64,000 nt of DNA from RBC038 sp041390625 (GCA_041390625.1 JAWKPM010000004.1:62001-126000); one strand, 5' to 3'. Positions 51,281 to 61,915 are shown, numbered from the stretch's first letter. Notes: a model not told the origin generated them from the sequence alone. A program made the numbers and translations.

Positions 51281-52681
51281 CTACTCGTTCTGACCCATGG
51301 TGCGGGCGTTCTCGATGGCCTCGTCGATGGTGCCCATCATGTAGAAGGCGCCTTCCGGCAGGTCGTCGTGCTTGCCCTCGAGGATCTCCTTGAAGCCGCG
51401 CACCGTCTCGGCGATCGGCACGTAGCGGCCACCTCGGCCGGTGAACTGCTCGGCGACGAAGAACGGCTGCGTGAGGAAGCGCTGGATGCGGCGCGCACGC
51501 GCGACCGCCTGGCGGTCCTCGTCCGATAGCTCCTCGATGCCGAGGATGGCGATGATGTCTTGGAGGTCCTTGTAGCGCTGCAGCGTGCGCACCACGCCGT
51601 TCGCGACGTCGTAGTGCTCCTGCCCGACCACGTTCGGGTCGAGGATGCGGCTCGAGGACGACAGGGGGTCGACCGCGGGGTAGAGGCCCTGCTCGACGAG
51701 GCTGCGGTCGAGGGCGACCGTGGCATCGAGGTGGCCGAACGTCGTCGAGACGCCGGGGTCGGTGTAGTCGTCCGCAGGCACGTAGATCGCCTGGAAGGAC
51801 GTGATCGAGCCCTTCGAGGTCGAGGTGATGCGCTCCTCGAGCTCACCAATCTCCGTCGACAGGGTCGGCTGGTAACCCACCGCGGACGGCATGCGGCCGA
51901 GGAGGGCAGAGACCTCCATACCGGCCAGCGTGTAGCGGTAGATGTTGTCCACGAAGAGCAGCACGTCGCGGTTCTCGCGGTCGCGGAAGTACTCGGCCAT
52001 CGTCAGGCCGGTGAAGGCGATGCGGAGGCGCACGCCCGGCGGCTCGTTCATCTGACCGAAGACCAGCGCCGTCTTGTCGAGGACGCCGGACTCCTCCATC
52101 TCGTGCCAGAGGTCGTTGCCCTCGCGCGAGCGCTCACCCACGCCGGCGAACACCGAGAGACCACCGTGCTCGGTGGCGAGGTTTCGAATCAGCTCGGTGT
52201 TGATGACCGTCTTGCCCGTGCCGGCGCCGCCGAAGAGGCCGACCTTACCGCCTCGAGCGAGGGGGGCGATGAGGTCGATGACCTTCACGCCCGTCTCGAG
52301 CATCTGCGCCTGCGTCTCCTGCTCGGCGTACTCGGGCGCCAGCCGGTGAATCGGCCAGCGCTCGATGTCGTCGCCGATCGTCGCGCCCGGGTCGAGCGGC
52401 GTGCCGACGACGTTGAAGATGCGGCCGAGGGTGGCCGGACCGACCGGCACCGAGATCGGCGCGCCGAGGTCCTCCGCGTTCGAACCGCGACGAAGGCCGT
52501 CCGTCGTGTCGAGCGCCAGGCAGCGGACCCAGTTGTTGCCCAGGTGCTGCTGCACCTCGGTCATCAGCGGGCCGCTGTCCATCTCGACGCGGACCGCGTT
52601 GAAGATGGCGGGCAGGTCGCCTGCCGGGAACTCGACGTCGACGACCGTGCCGATCACCTGTCGGACTACGCCGGTGGCCAT
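51281..52681 (-). CDS. atpD: F1Fo ATP synthase beta subunit (catalytic)
   Basis: 466 residues. Walker A is GLFGGAGTGKTV near 148-159, followed by the catalytic GERSREGNDLWHEM region, and the DELSEED-type loop reads ELSDEDRQ. This is the catalytic subunit of F1. All expected domains are complete. It lies 58 bp after atpG. Confidence 0.98.
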   Translation of the reverse strand: MATGVVRQVIGTVVDVEFPAGDLPAIFNAVRVEMDSGPLMTEVQQHLGNNWVRCLALDTTDGLRRGSNAEDLGAPISVPVGPATLGRIFNVVGTPLDPGATIGDDIERWPIHRLAPEYAEQETQAQMLETGVKVIDLIAPLARGGKVGLFGGAGTGKTVINTELIRNLATEHGGLSVFAGVGERSREGNDLWHEMEESGVLDKTALVFGQMNEPPGVRLRIAFTGLTMAEYFRDRENRDVLLFVDNIYRYTLAGMEVSALLGRMPSAVGYQPTLSTEIGELEERITSTSKGSITSFQAIYVPADDYTDPGVSTTFGHLDATVALDRSLVEQGLYPAVDPLSSSSRILDPNVVGQEHYDVANGVVRTLQRYKDLQDIIAILGIEELSDEDRQAVARARRIQRFLTQPFFVAEQFTGRGGRYVPIAETVRGFKEILEGKHDDLPEGAFYMMGTIDEAIENARTMGQNE

Positions 52682-52739
52682 GGCATCTCCTCCTGTCGCG
52701 CCGTTCGCGGCGCGCGGGTGCGGGCGGCAGCGGTCGCTG

Positions 52740-53624
52740 CTACCCGGCGTTCTCCAGTGCGGCCTTGCCGCCCACGATGTCGAGCAGCTCGCTCGTGATC
52801 ATCTCCTGTCGCGCCTTGTTGTAGGTCAGCGTCAGGTCGTTCACCATCTCGTTCGCCGCGTCCGTGGCGGCGCGCATGGCGACCATGCGTGCGGACTGCT
52901 CGGAGGCCGAGGCCTCCAGCAGCGCCTCGAAGATCTGCATCTCGACGTAGCGCGGGAGCAGCGTCTCGAGCAGCACCTCGGGCGACGGCTCGAAGAGGAA
53001 GTCGACCGAGTCGCTGTCGACGCCCTCGGGCGGAGCCACCGGCAGCAGCTGCCGCAGCGTCGGGCGCTGCACCGCCGTGTTCACGAACTGCTGGAAGCCG
53101 ATGAAGACCTGGTCGATCGCCCCGCTCGTGTAGTCGTCAATCACGAGGCGCGCGATCGGCGTCACGGCCTCGAACCCTGGGTAGTCGCCGAGGCCGGAGA
53201 ACTCCGCGAGGCGTGGGAAGCCCGACCGGCGGAAGAAGTCGCGGCCCTTGCGCCCGACGGTCACCACCGAGACCTGCTCGACGTTCGGCTGATGCTCGAG
53301 CGCGAGCGATGCGCCGGCGCGGTTCATGTTCGCGTTCAGGCCGCCGGCGAGGCCGCGGTCGGCCGTGATGTGAATCAGAGCGAAGTGCTTGACGGGGCGC
53401 ACCTGCAGCAGCGGGTGTGCCTCTTCCGAGCCTCCCGAGGCGTTGCCCAGCTGAGCTAGGACGGCGCGCATCTGCTCGGCGTAGGGGCGGGCGGCCAGGG
53501 CGCGCGCCTGGGCTCGACGCGTCTTCGAGGACGCGACGAGCTCCATCGCCTTCGTAACCTTGGCCGAGTTCTGCACGGAGCGAATTCGCGTGCGAATCGC
53601 TCGTACGGTACCGCCGCCTGGCAT
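52740..53624 (-). CDS. atpG: F1Fo ATP synthase gamma subunit
   Basis: 294 residues with the N-terminal IRTRIRSVQNSAKVTKAMELVA helix and the C-terminal MVAMRAATDAANEMVNDL helix that form the rotating coiled coil in F1. ITADRGLAGGLNANM is the conserved central strand region. ATG 53624; 35 bp after atpA. Confidence 0.97.
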   Translation of the reverse strand: MPGGGTVRAIRTRIRSVQNSAKVTKAMELVASSKTRRAQARALAARPYAEQMRAVLAQLGNASGGSEEAHPLLQVRPVKHFALIHITADRGLAGGLNANMNRAGASLALEHQPNVEQVSVVTVGRKGRDFFRRSGFPRLAEFSGLGDYPGFEAVTPIARLVIDDYTSGAIDQVFIGFQQFVNTAVQRPTLRQLLPVAPPEGVDSDSVDFLFEPSPEVLLETLLPRYVEMQIFEALLEASASEQSARMVAMRAATDAANEMVNDLTLTYNKARQEMITSELLDIVGGKAALENAG

Positions 53625-53659
53625 CGAGTCCTCGTCTTCTCGTTACGCGGATCCGGCGC

Positions 53660-55171
<1,512 letters not shown>

Positions 55172-55188
55172 GAGTGTCCTCCGGGCTC

Positions 55189-55731
55189 CTACGAGCCTGC
55201 TTGTGCGAGTTCCTGGCGCAGCCGCTGCAGGCGACGCCGGGTCGAGCCGTCGATGAGCTGGTCGCCGATCTGGACGATGGCGCCCCCGATGATCGAGGCG
55301 TCAACCTCCGCATCGAGGACGATGGTCTTCCCGGTCTGACTGGCGAGGCGCTGCGTGATCGCTTCGCGCTGCGCGTCATCCAGCGCGATCGCCGTCCGTA
55401 CGCGCGCCCTCGCGATGCCGCGCTCCGCATCGAGGAGCTCGCGGTAGTACTCCGCGATCGACATCCCCAGCCCGAGGCGTGCCTTCCGGCGCAGCAGCCG
55501 GAACAGGTTGAGCTCGACATCGGCGACGTCCGGCAGCACCTGCCGCACGATGGCGGTGAAGCGCTCGTCGGTCATGCCGTCGCCCTGCAGCGCAGCCACG
55601 GAGCCGGGCACGCTCGTCAGTGCCGACAGCGTCTCGAGGGCCTCCGACCAGCGGTCGAACGTGCCGTTGGCGCGCGCGATCTCGATGATCGCGAGCGCGT
55701 AGCGGCGTCCGGCGATGTCGCGTTCGGCCAC
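55189..55731 (-). CDS. atpH: F1Fo ATP synthase delta subunit
   Basis: 180 residues with ERDIAGRRYALAIIEIARA at the start and the C-terminal KTIVLDAEVDASIIGGAIVQIGDQLIDGS (in two parts), the family signature. It fixes F1 to the peripheral stalk. GTG 55731; 50 bp after atpF. Confidence 0.95.
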   Translation of the reverse strand: MAERDIAGRRYALAIIEIARANGTFDRWSEALETLSALTSVPGSVAALQGDGMTDERFTAIVRQVLPDVADVELNLFRLLRRKARLGLGMSIAEYYRELLDAERGIARARVRTAIALDDAQREAITQRLASQTGKTIVLDAEVDASIIGGAIVQIGDQLIDGSTRRRLQRLRQELAQAGS

Positions 55732-55781
55732 GATCGCCCCCTAGCCTCGCCGCGCCGGCATCGCGTCGAACGACGTCGTCA

Positions 55782-56390
55782 TCAGTTGCTCTGCCCCAGC
55801 TCGCTGTTCACGAGCACCTCGTCGACGAGGCGCTGGTGGGCCGCACGGTCGAGCGACTGGCCGATGACGCGCTCCGCGGCGGTCATCGCAAGGTCGCTGA
55901 ACTCCGAGCGCAGCTGCGTGATCGCCTGGTCGCGCTCCGCAGCGATCTCCTGGCGAGCCCGCTCCACGATCTGGGCGGCCTCCGCCTCGGCCCGCTCGCG
56001 CAGCTCCTCGCGAAGGCGGTTCGAGGACTCCTGTGCCTGCGCCACCAGCTGGCGACCCTCGTTGCGGGCCTCCTCGATGGCGCGACGCGCCTCGTCCTGG
56101 CTCGCGGTCGCCTGCTCGGCGGCCTGCTCGGCCCGGTTCAGACCCTCCTGGATGCGGCGCTTCCGCTCCTCCATGAGGTTCATCACCGGCTTGAACAGGA
56201 ACAGCCGCAGGATGATCAGCAGGATGCCGAAGTTGATGAGCTGCGCCACCAACCCAGGCAGGTTGAACCCGAGAGCGGCGATACCGCCGGCCTCTTCGGC
56301 TTCCTGCGCCGAGGCGACGACCGGGGCGAGGGCGAGCAGCACCCCACCGGCGATCGCGGTCAGCGCGAGCGTTCGTCTCCGCATGGTCAT
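55782..56390 (-). CDS. atpF: F1Fo ATP synthase b subunit with N-terminal signal-like segment
   Basis: 202 residues. The usual single membrane helix (LVAQLINFGILLIILRLFLF near 47-66) leads into a long amphipathic helix rich in Glu, Gln, Ala and Arg that forms the stator. Ahead of it lies an extra hydrophobic segment (9-26) ending VASA before QE, like a cleavable signal peptide. ATG 56390 has AGGAG upstream; a TTG two codons earlier is less likely. Confidence 0.94.
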   Translation of the reverse strand: MTMRRRTLALTAIAGGVLLALAPVVASAQEAEEAGGIAALGFNLPGLVAQLINFGILLIILRLFLFKPVMNLMEERKRRIQEGLNRAEQAAEQATASQDEARRAIEEARNEGRQLVAQAQESSNRLREELRERAEAEAAQIVERARQEIAAERDQAITQLRSEFSDLAMTAAERVIGQSLDRAAHQRLVDEVLVNSELGQSN

Positions 56391-56474
56391 CGGCAAGCTC
56401 CTGCCGTAGCGCGAGCGCGGCGCCTCACCCTCGACGCCCGCGAACGAGCGTCGAGGCGGGGCGGTCCGGTCGAC

Positions 56475-56816
56475 CTAGAAGACGAAGCCGATCAGGATCG
56501 ACACGACCAGCGCGTAGATGCCGATGGCCTCGGCGAACGCGATCGCGAGGATCATGTTCGTCTGGATGGCGCCGGCGGCCTCCGGGTTGCGGCCCAGTGC
56601 CTCCATGGCCTTGCCGCCCAGCATCCCGATGCCGATGCCGGGGCCGAGCGCGCCGATGCCGATGGAGATCGCCGCGGCCAGGAACTTCATGGCGTTCTCG
56701 GTCGAGACGTTGTCCGCGGCTTCCTGCGCCCCGGCGACGCCGGTGGCGGCGAGGAAGAGGCCGGCGCCGATGGCAGCGGCCGTGAGCACCCGGCGGGCGA
56801 GCGTTCCAGCAGTCAT
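56475..56816 (-). CDS. atpE: F1Fo ATP synthase c subunit with N-terminal signal-like extension
   Basis: 113 residues. The mature part (from about 40) is a hairpin of two helices with GIGALGPGIGIGMLGG and the polar loop RNPEA. The ion-binding acid is Glu96 in IAFAEAIGIY. The absence of the Gln and Ser/Thr set of Na-binding c rings suggests proton coupling. The first 31 residues (RRVLTAAAIGAGLFLAATGVAGA then QE) look like a signal peptide. ATG 56816 has GGGAAAGGGAA upstream. Confidence 0.95.
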   Translation of the reverse strand: MTAGTLARRVLTAAAIGAGLFLAATGVAGAQEAADNVSTENAMKFLAAAISIGIGALGPGIGIGMLGGKAMEALGRNPEAAGAIQTNMILAIAFAEAIGIYALVVSILIGFVF

Positions 56817-56880
56817 GTTGTTCCCTTTCCCGGTGTCCCGGAGCTCCCGGGTGTCTACCCCAGCTGAAATGTGGCCTGGA

Positions 56881-57990
56881 TTATTCATGCGCCGCCGCGT
56901 GCCCGTCCTCGTGGTCGTCGCCGTGGTGGGCGACGGCCGTCTGGGCGAACACGAGCGTGAGCATCGCGAAGACGAAGGCCTGGATGGCGCCCACGAAGAG
57001 CTCCAGGCCGTAGAACACGTTGATCAGGACGAGGGGCACGAGGAAGCCCATCATCGCGAGCAACACCTCGCCGGCAAAGATGTTGCCGAAGAGACGGAAG
57101 GTGAACGACACCATGCGGGAGAGCTCGGAGACGAACTCCAGCAGACCCACGAACACATCGATGACGCCCATCGGGTTGCCCTTGAGCAGCCGCCCGAAGT
57201 TGAAGAACTTCTTGAGATAGCCCACGCCGAGGGCTCGCAGGCCCCAGAACTCGACGAAGATGAACGAGTAGATGGCGATCGCGAGCGGCGCGTTGACGTC
57301 CGTCATCACGGAGCGCAGGTACGGCGCGAGGATGCCGGTGAACGAGCCGTCCGCCGCCGTCTCAGCCGCGTGCTCTTCCTCCGCCTCACCACCGGCCGCG
57401 GGCGTCGCCTCGGCTTCACCACCGGCTGCGGGGGTCGCCTCCGCGTGCGTGTCGGTGGCGCCCTCCTCGGTATGGGCCGCCTCTTCGCCGTGCCCCTCGA
57501 CCTCGATCTCCTCCGGGTTGAAGGGGATGTAGGCCAGATCGAGGCCCGCGAAGCTCGACTGCTGGAACTTGACCTGCGTCTCACCGTGGCCGGCCTCGGG
57601 CAGGCCCATCGTGAAGTTCAGCGGCAGCAGGCCGAAGTAGTTGGACGTGATGATGAAGAAGAAGATGGTCGCGATGACCCAGAAGAACTCTTTCGCCCGC
57701 TCTTCGCCGACGACGCCTTCGACGACGCCGTAGAAGCCGGACACGATCGCCTCGATGAAGCCCGAGAAGCCGGACGGCACCAGCTGCATCCGAGGCCCGG
57801 CGATCACGGCAACCAGGCACAGGATCGCGACCACGATCCACGAGGTGAACATGGTGTTCGTGACGTCGAGCGGCCCCCAGTGGAAGACCGTCTCCGGCGC
57901 GACGATGATGATCGGGGTCGGTCCACCGAGGAAGAGGAAACCGAGGACCATCACCAGGATGACGACGGCGGCAATTGCCAGTCCGCGCAT
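56881..57990 (-). CDS. atpB: F1Fo ATP synthase a subunit with an acidic Ala/Glu/Gly-rich insert
   Basis: 369 residues, longer than the usual 230-290. The conserved channel Arg is Arg299 in SFTFRLFGN. Between the second and third membrane regions an insert of about 58 residues (158-216) is rich in Glu, Ala, Gly, Thr and His and holds two copies of EATPAAGGEA. The C-terminus ends in a His/Asp tail (HHGDDHEDGHAAAHE). It forms the stator half-channels next to the c ring. ATG 57990. Confidence 0.95.
   Translation of the reverse strand: MRGLAIAAVVILVMVLGFLFLGGPTPIIIVAPETVFHWGPLDVTNTMFTSWIVVAILCLVAVIAGPRMQLVPSGFSGFIEAIVSGFYGVVEGVVGEERAKEFFWVIATIFFFIITSNYFGLLPLNFTMGLPEAGHGETQVKFQQSSFAGLDLAYIPFNPEEIEVEGHGEEAAHTEEGATDTHAEATPAAGGEAEATPAAGGEAEEEHAAETAADGSFTGILAPYLRSVMTDVNAPLAIAIYSFIFVEFWGLRALGVGYLKKFFNFGRLLKGNPMGVIDVFVGLLEFVSELSRMVSFTFRLFGNIFAGEVLLAMMGFLVPLVLINVFYGLELFVGAIQAFVFAMLTLVFAQTAVAHHGDDHEDGHAAAHE
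57382..57441 (-). repeat. Two 30-bp tandem repeats inside atpB
   Basis: Units 57382-57411 and 57412-57441 match at 26 of 30 positions and each encodes EATPAAGGEA. They sit in the insert of the a subunit. The four differences show the duplication is not very recent. Confidence 0.85.
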
Positions 57991-58278
57991 CTAGCGCTTC
58001 CCCCCTCGACCCCGCCGCGCCTCCTGCGCACGCAGGAAGTCACGCAACTGGGTATACGCACCGTAGAAGCCGGCCATCAGCCCGAGGGCCAGGAAGACCA
58101 GCGTCAGCACCGGCTCCGTCTCGAAACGCCCGTCCAGCCAGTGCCCTACCAACGTCAGTCCTACGATCGACGTGGCGAGATACGAGCCGATCCCGAGCAA
58201 TCCGATGGCCGGCGAATTCCACGCGCCTCTCACCGGTCGGTTCGCCCTTCCGGGGGAGGCCGCGGGGGACAGTAACAC
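57991..58278 (-). CDS. AtpZ/AtpI-family protein of the ATP synthase operon
   Basis: 95 residues with two membrane helices (LLGIGSYLATSIVGLTLVGHWL and LTLVFLALGLMAGFYGAY) separated by the DGRFETEP turn, typical of AtpZ/AtpI, which assist c-ring assembly or Mg uptake. It ends at the start of atpB with no gap. The start is GTG 58278, with GTG 58233 as an alternative. Confidence 0.85.
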   Translation of the reverse strand: MLLSPAASPGRANRPVRGAWNSPAIGLLGIGSYLATSIVGLTLVGHWLDGRFETEPVLTLVFLALGLMAGFYGAYTQLRDFLRAQEARRGRGGKR

Positions 58279-58342
58279 GGCCCGATCGCCCGATCAACCG
58301 TTTGTGAGCGACGTAACGAATCGATTCGAGGAGGGTTTCCTA

Positions 58343-58358
58343 CGCGGCCCTGGCCGCG
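58343..58358 (-). terminator. Perfect hairpin between the nuclease-family gene and the atp operon
   Basis: CGCGGCC (58343-58349) and GGCCGCG (58352-58358) pair around two bases, just beyond the stop at 58372. No T-run follows on the minus strand, so its role as terminator is provisional. Confidence 0.45.
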
Positions 58359-58371
58359 TCCTCCGTGGGCG

Positions 58372-58914
58372 TCAGCTGGAAGCAGCAGGGCGATCGAGGT
58401 CGTCCAGATCCAGTGAGGAGATGAAGTCGCGGAACGCGGCGAGCCGCTCGAGCTCTTCCTCCGTGACGGGGGTGGCGGCCTCGTTCTCGTCGCCCTGCTC
58501 GACCTCGCCCTCCGCGTTGAGGACGACGCCGGCGCTGTCGAGAACGCTGTCCTCGGCGTAGATCGGCGCCGAGGCCCGCACGGCGAGCGCGATGGCATCG
58601 GACGGCCGCGAGTCGATCTCGATGCGCTTGCCGCCGACGTCCATGTGGATGCGGGCGTAATAGATGTCGTTGCTCATGTCGTTGACGACGACCTGAACGA
58701 CGGTGCCGCCGAGCTCGCCGATGACGCTGGCGAGCAGGTCGTGAGTCTGAGGCCGGGCGACGGTCACGTCCTGGAGGCGGAAGGCGATCGCGTCCGCCTC
58801 GGTCATGCCGATCCAGATCGGGAGGTAGCGATCCTGGTCCTTCTCCTTGAGGATCACGACGCGCTGATAGCTGCGCAGGTTGACCCGGATGCTGTCGATC
58901 TGGAGCTCGCGCAT
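58372..58914 (-). CDS. Bifunctional-nuclease-domain (DUF151) protein
   Basis: 180 residues. The BFN core is complete: VILKEKDQDRYLPIWIGMTEADAIAF (two parts), RPQTHDLLASVIGELGG and IDSRPSDAIALAVR, followed by an acidic helical tail. Plant members cut RNA and DNA; bacterial ones sit in many operons without a proven role. The frame is open much further upstream, but ATG 58914 with GGGGGAAA gives the family N-terminus. Confidence 0.92.
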   Translation of the reverse strand: MRELQIDSIRVNLRSYQRVVILKEKDQDRYLPIWIGMTEADAIAFRLQDVTVARPQTHDLLASVIGELGGTVVQVVVNDMSNDIYYARIHMDVGGKRIEIDSRPSDAIALAVRASAPIYAEDSVLDSAGVVLNAEGEVEQGDENEAATPVTEEELERLAAFRDFISSLDLDDLDRPAASS

Positions 58915-58973
58915 GACTGCCGTTTCCCCCGGCGGCGGGCGGCCGGGTGCGTTCGAGTGTAGGGACCGCGTTT

Positions 58974-59279
58974 TCAGGGCGTCAACGAATCCGAGGCATC
59001 GGCGGCATCGAGGTCCTCGCGGCGGGCTTGTCGAGGCACGGCGCCACCCGCGGACTCCTCGAGGGCCTGCCACACGGCAGGATCGACCTCGGTGCCGCGC
59101 TCGACGACGGCGCGCGCCCGCCGGCGCACGGTGTCGCGGCTCATCAGGATGCGACGATTGCACCCGCTGCACACGAGGCCGATGTCGGCGCCGACGCGGA
59201 CGACCGTCCAATCCTCCGCGCCACACGGATGCTTGCGCCGCATGCGCAGGACGTCGCCGATTCGCAGATCGAGGACCAT
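58974..59279 (-). CDS. DUF951-family protein
   Basis: 101 residues. The N-terminal 60 match the DUF951 pattern: IGDVLRMRRKHPCGAEDW, VVRVGADIGLVCSGCNRRILMSR, with three cysteines. The remaining 40 residues are an acidic tail. The family is small and widespread in Firmicutes and Chloroflexota, with no assigned function. It lies 59 bp upstream of the nuclease-family gene. Confidence 0.85.
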   Translation of the reverse strand: MVLDLRIGDVLRMRRKHPCGAEDWTVVRVGADIGLVCSGCNRRILMSRDTVRRRARAVVERGTEVDPAVWQALEESAGGAVPRQARREDLDAADASDSLTP

Positions 59280-59322
59280 GCCTCGATCCTACTCCCGGCG
59301 CGAACCCGACCGAGGTGGGGCG

Positions 59323-60141
59323 CTAGCCGACCGCCGCGGCGCGCGCGTCGTTGATCGCGAGCCGCAGCGCATCGGCCGAGGCACGTGCGGCGTCGGCGTA
59401 GTTGCCGGCGTTTCCGGCGTACAGGACGCCCCTCGAGGCGTTGACGAGCAGCGAACGTCCGTCGACACCGAGCATGGCCTTCACCGTCGCCGCGAGCTCC
59501 CCGTCCTGCGCCCCGACGCCCGGCGCGAGGATGGCGTTGTGCGGCGCGAGCGCGCGGATGCGCGCCCCCTCCTCGGGGTAGGTAGCGCCCACGACCATGC
59601 CGACGTTGCCGTGCGCCTCGTTCAGCTCGCTGCAGACGCGCGCGACGCGCTCGTACAGGTGCTCGCCGTCGCCCACATCGAGGTCCTGGAAGTCGCGCGC
59701 CCCGGGGTTCGAGGTGCGGCACAGCACGAAGGCGTGGCGGTCGGTGTACTCGAGGAAGGGGTCGAGCGCATCGAGGCCGAGATACGGGTTCACGGTGACG
59801 GCGTCGGCATCGAGGCCCTCGAAGACAGCCTTCGCGTAGAAGCGCGCCGTGTTGCCGATGTCGCCCCGCTTCGCATCGAGGAGCACGGGCACGTCCTGGG
59901 GGACTGCCGCGATCACCGCGCGCAGCGCCTCGAAGCCACCACCCGGCATGGCCTCGAAGAAGGCGGCGTTCGGCTTGTACGCAGCAACGAGGTCGGACGT
60001 CGCCTCGATGACTCGACGCAGGAACGTGACGGGCTCGAGGCCGTCGGGAATCAGTGCGGGATCTGGATCGAGGCCAACGCAGAGCAGGGAGTCGTTGCGC
60101 GTGGCCGCGGCGTTGTACTTCTCCGCGAAGCGACTCGACAT
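59323..60141 (-). CDS. pyrF: Orotidine 5'-phosphate decarboxylase (type 2)
   Basis: 272 residues. The catalytic motif LLDAKRGDIGNTA is present, and LLCVGLDPDP and AYKPNAAFFEA near the N-terminus are as in the longer type 2 enzymes. It removes CO2 from OMP to make UMP, the last step of pyrimidine synthesis. ATG 60141 overlaps the stop of murI (TGATG), so the two are coupled. Confidence 0.95.
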   Translation of the reverse strand: MSSRFAEKYNAAATRNDSLLCVGLDPDPALIPDGLEPVTFLRRVIEATSDLVAAYKPNAAFFEAMPGGGFEALRAVIAAVPQDVPVLLDAKRGDIGNTARFYAKAVFEGLDADAVTVNPYLGLDALDPFLEYTDRHAFVLCRTSNPGARDFQDLDVGDGEHLYERVARVCSELNEAHGNVGMVVGATYPEEGARIRALAPHNAILAPGVGAQDGELAATVKAMLGVDGRSLLVNASRGVLYAGNAGNYADAARASADALRLAINDARAAAVG

Positions 60142-61013
60142 CAGCCCTGCCCTCCTCCATCGGCGCCCGTGGCGGCGGGCGCCATCGTCTCACGTTCTGT
60201 CGCCTGAAGTTCCGGAAACTCGAGGACCGGCAGCGCCGCCCCAGCTGTGCGCAGCGACTCGATGATCGTGCGCAGGGCTTCGGTGTCGCCGGTTGCGGTG
60301 CATTCGACCGGAAGCGCCGGTCCCTCGGGAATCACGAAGCCGCGCTCCCCGAGCTGATGCTCGACGCGGCGCGCGATCGCTTCGGCGGTGTCGAGCACCT
60401 CGACGCCCGGCGCGCAGCGCTCGACGACGGCGCGCAGGAAGGCGTAGTGCGTGCATCCGAGGGCGATCGCGTCCGCGCCTGCAGCGACCGGCTCGGCGAG
60501 CGCCGCCGTCAACATCGCCTCGATGCGCGGGCCATCGACCTCCCCCGCCTCGACGAGGGCCGCGAGGCCGGGCATCGGGATCGTGTCGACGTGCGCACCG
60601 TTCCCGTGGAGCCGGTTCAGCCGCTCGAGGCGTGCGCCCTTCACGGTGCCCTCCGTGGCGAGCACCACCACGCGACCTGAGCGTGTGCGCTCGGCGGCCG
60701 GCTTCAGCGGTGGCTCCATGCCGACGATCGGCACATCGAAGCGCTCGCGCAGCCGCTCGAGGGCAGCCGACGAGGCGGTGTTGCACGCGACGACGACGAG
60801 GTCACAGCCCGAATCGACGAGGCGCCGCGTCAGGGCCTCGGAACGCGCCTCGACCTCGGACTCCGGTCGGCCGCCGTACGGGAACCAGGCGGTGTCGGCG
60901 ATGTATCGCAGCGGCAGCGCGGGCATGCGCGCTCGAACAGCGGCGGCGACGGTGAGCCCGCCGACCCCGGAATCGAAGATCCCGACGCGTGGCGTGCCCC
61001 CTCGAGCAGTCAC
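60141..61013 (-). CDS. murI: Glutamate racemase
   Basis: 290 residues. The two catalytic cysteines are Cys77 in VVACNTASS and Cys187 in LGCTHYAF; the N-terminal IFDSGVGGLTV and YIADTAWFPYG bind substrate. It makes D-glutamate for peptidoglycan. GTG 61013 gives the family start; an open frame extends upstream. It is coupled to pyrF. Confidence 0.95.
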   Translation of the reverse strand: MTARGGTPRVGIFDSGVGGLTVAAAVRARMPALPLRYIADTAWFPYGGRPESEVEARSEALTRRLVDSGCDLVVVACNTASSAALERLRERFDVPIVGMEPPLKPAAERTRSGRVVVLATEGTVKGARLERLNRLHGNGAHVDTIPMPGLAALVEAGEVDGPRIEAMLTAALAEPVAAGADAIALGCTHYAFLRAVVERCAPGVEVLDTAEAIARRVEHQLGERGFVIPEGPALPVECTATGDTEALRTIIESLRTAGAALPVLEFPELQATERETMAPAATGADGGGQG

Positions 61014-61188
61014 GCCCGGGCCTCGAGCGCGCGCCACCGAGGACGGCACGAACAGTGACACGAGCGATGACCAATTGTCAGGGCGCCGGTCGTCGAGTGC
61101 GGCATCGCATTGATTGTAGGCACGGCGTGGCGGGCAAGCGCCAGCGGGCGCGGACGCTAGACTCGGGCGCGCACGAGGGGAGGTGGTC

Positions 61189-61911
61189 GTGAGAGTCGAT
61201 GTCGCGGAGCTGCCGCCGGCGAGCACGCCGGACCGCACCTGCCTCGTGGTCGACGTCCTGCGCGCGACCTCCACGATCGCGGTGCTCATGGGGCGGGGCA
61301 TCGAGCGCGTCTACCCCGCCTCGAGTATCGAGGCCGCGCGAGCACTGAGAACCGATCTCGGCGGCGCGCCGTGGCTGTGCGGCGAGGTGAACGCGCTGCC
61401 GCCGGAGGGCTTCAACTTTGGCAACTCTCCGAGCGAGTTCCAGCAGGCGACGCTACCGGGCCCCGAGGTGGTCATGGCGACGACCAACGGGACGCCGGCG
61501 CTGCTCGCCTGCGCCGGAGCGCCTCTGGTGATGGCGGCGGCGCCGCTCAACGCCTCGGCGTGCGTCGCGCTCGCCCTCGATGCCGGGCACGATGTGCTGG
61601 TGGTCGCCGCCGGGCGCCACGGCGAGGCCGCCGACGACGACACGCTGGCCGCCGCCCTCCTCGCCGCGCGCCTCGTCGAGGCCGGCGCGGACGCCGACGA
61701 GGGCGCCACGCGCAGCATTGAGCGCTGGACGCGCGTCCGCGAGGACCTCGCGGGGGCGTTCCGCGAAACCACGCACGGCCGCATCCTCATCGACCTCGGC
61801 TTCGGCCACGACCTCGACTTCTGCGCCCAGACGGACCGCATCGAGGCAGTGGGCGTGCTGCGCACGGACGGCACGGTGCCGTACCTCGAGCGGCGCAGGC
61901 CGGCGAGCTAG
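61189..61911 (+). CDS. ComB-family (2-phosphosulfolactate phosphatase-like) protein
   Basis: 240 residues with VVDVLRATSTIAVLM, GFNFGNSPSEF, ATTNGTPALL and the AAGRHGEAADDDTLAAALLAARL segment of the ComB family. In methanogens ComB makes sulfolactate for coenzyme M. The rest of that pathway is not visible here, so the substrate is open. GGGGAGG lies five bases before GTG 61189; GTG 61183 is also in frame. Confidence 0.88.
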   Translation: MRVDVAELPPASTPDRTCLVVDVLRATSTIAVLMGRGIERVYPASSIEAARALRTDLGGAPWLCGEVNALPPEGFNFGNSPSEFQQATLPGPEVVMATTNGTPALLACAGAPLVMAAAPLNASACVALALDAGHDVLVVAAGRHGEAADDDTLAAALLAARLVEAGADADEGATRSIERWTRVREDLAGAFRETTHGRILIDLGFGHDLDFCAQTDRIEAVGVLRTDGTVPYLERRRPAS

Positions 61912-61915
61912 TGGC

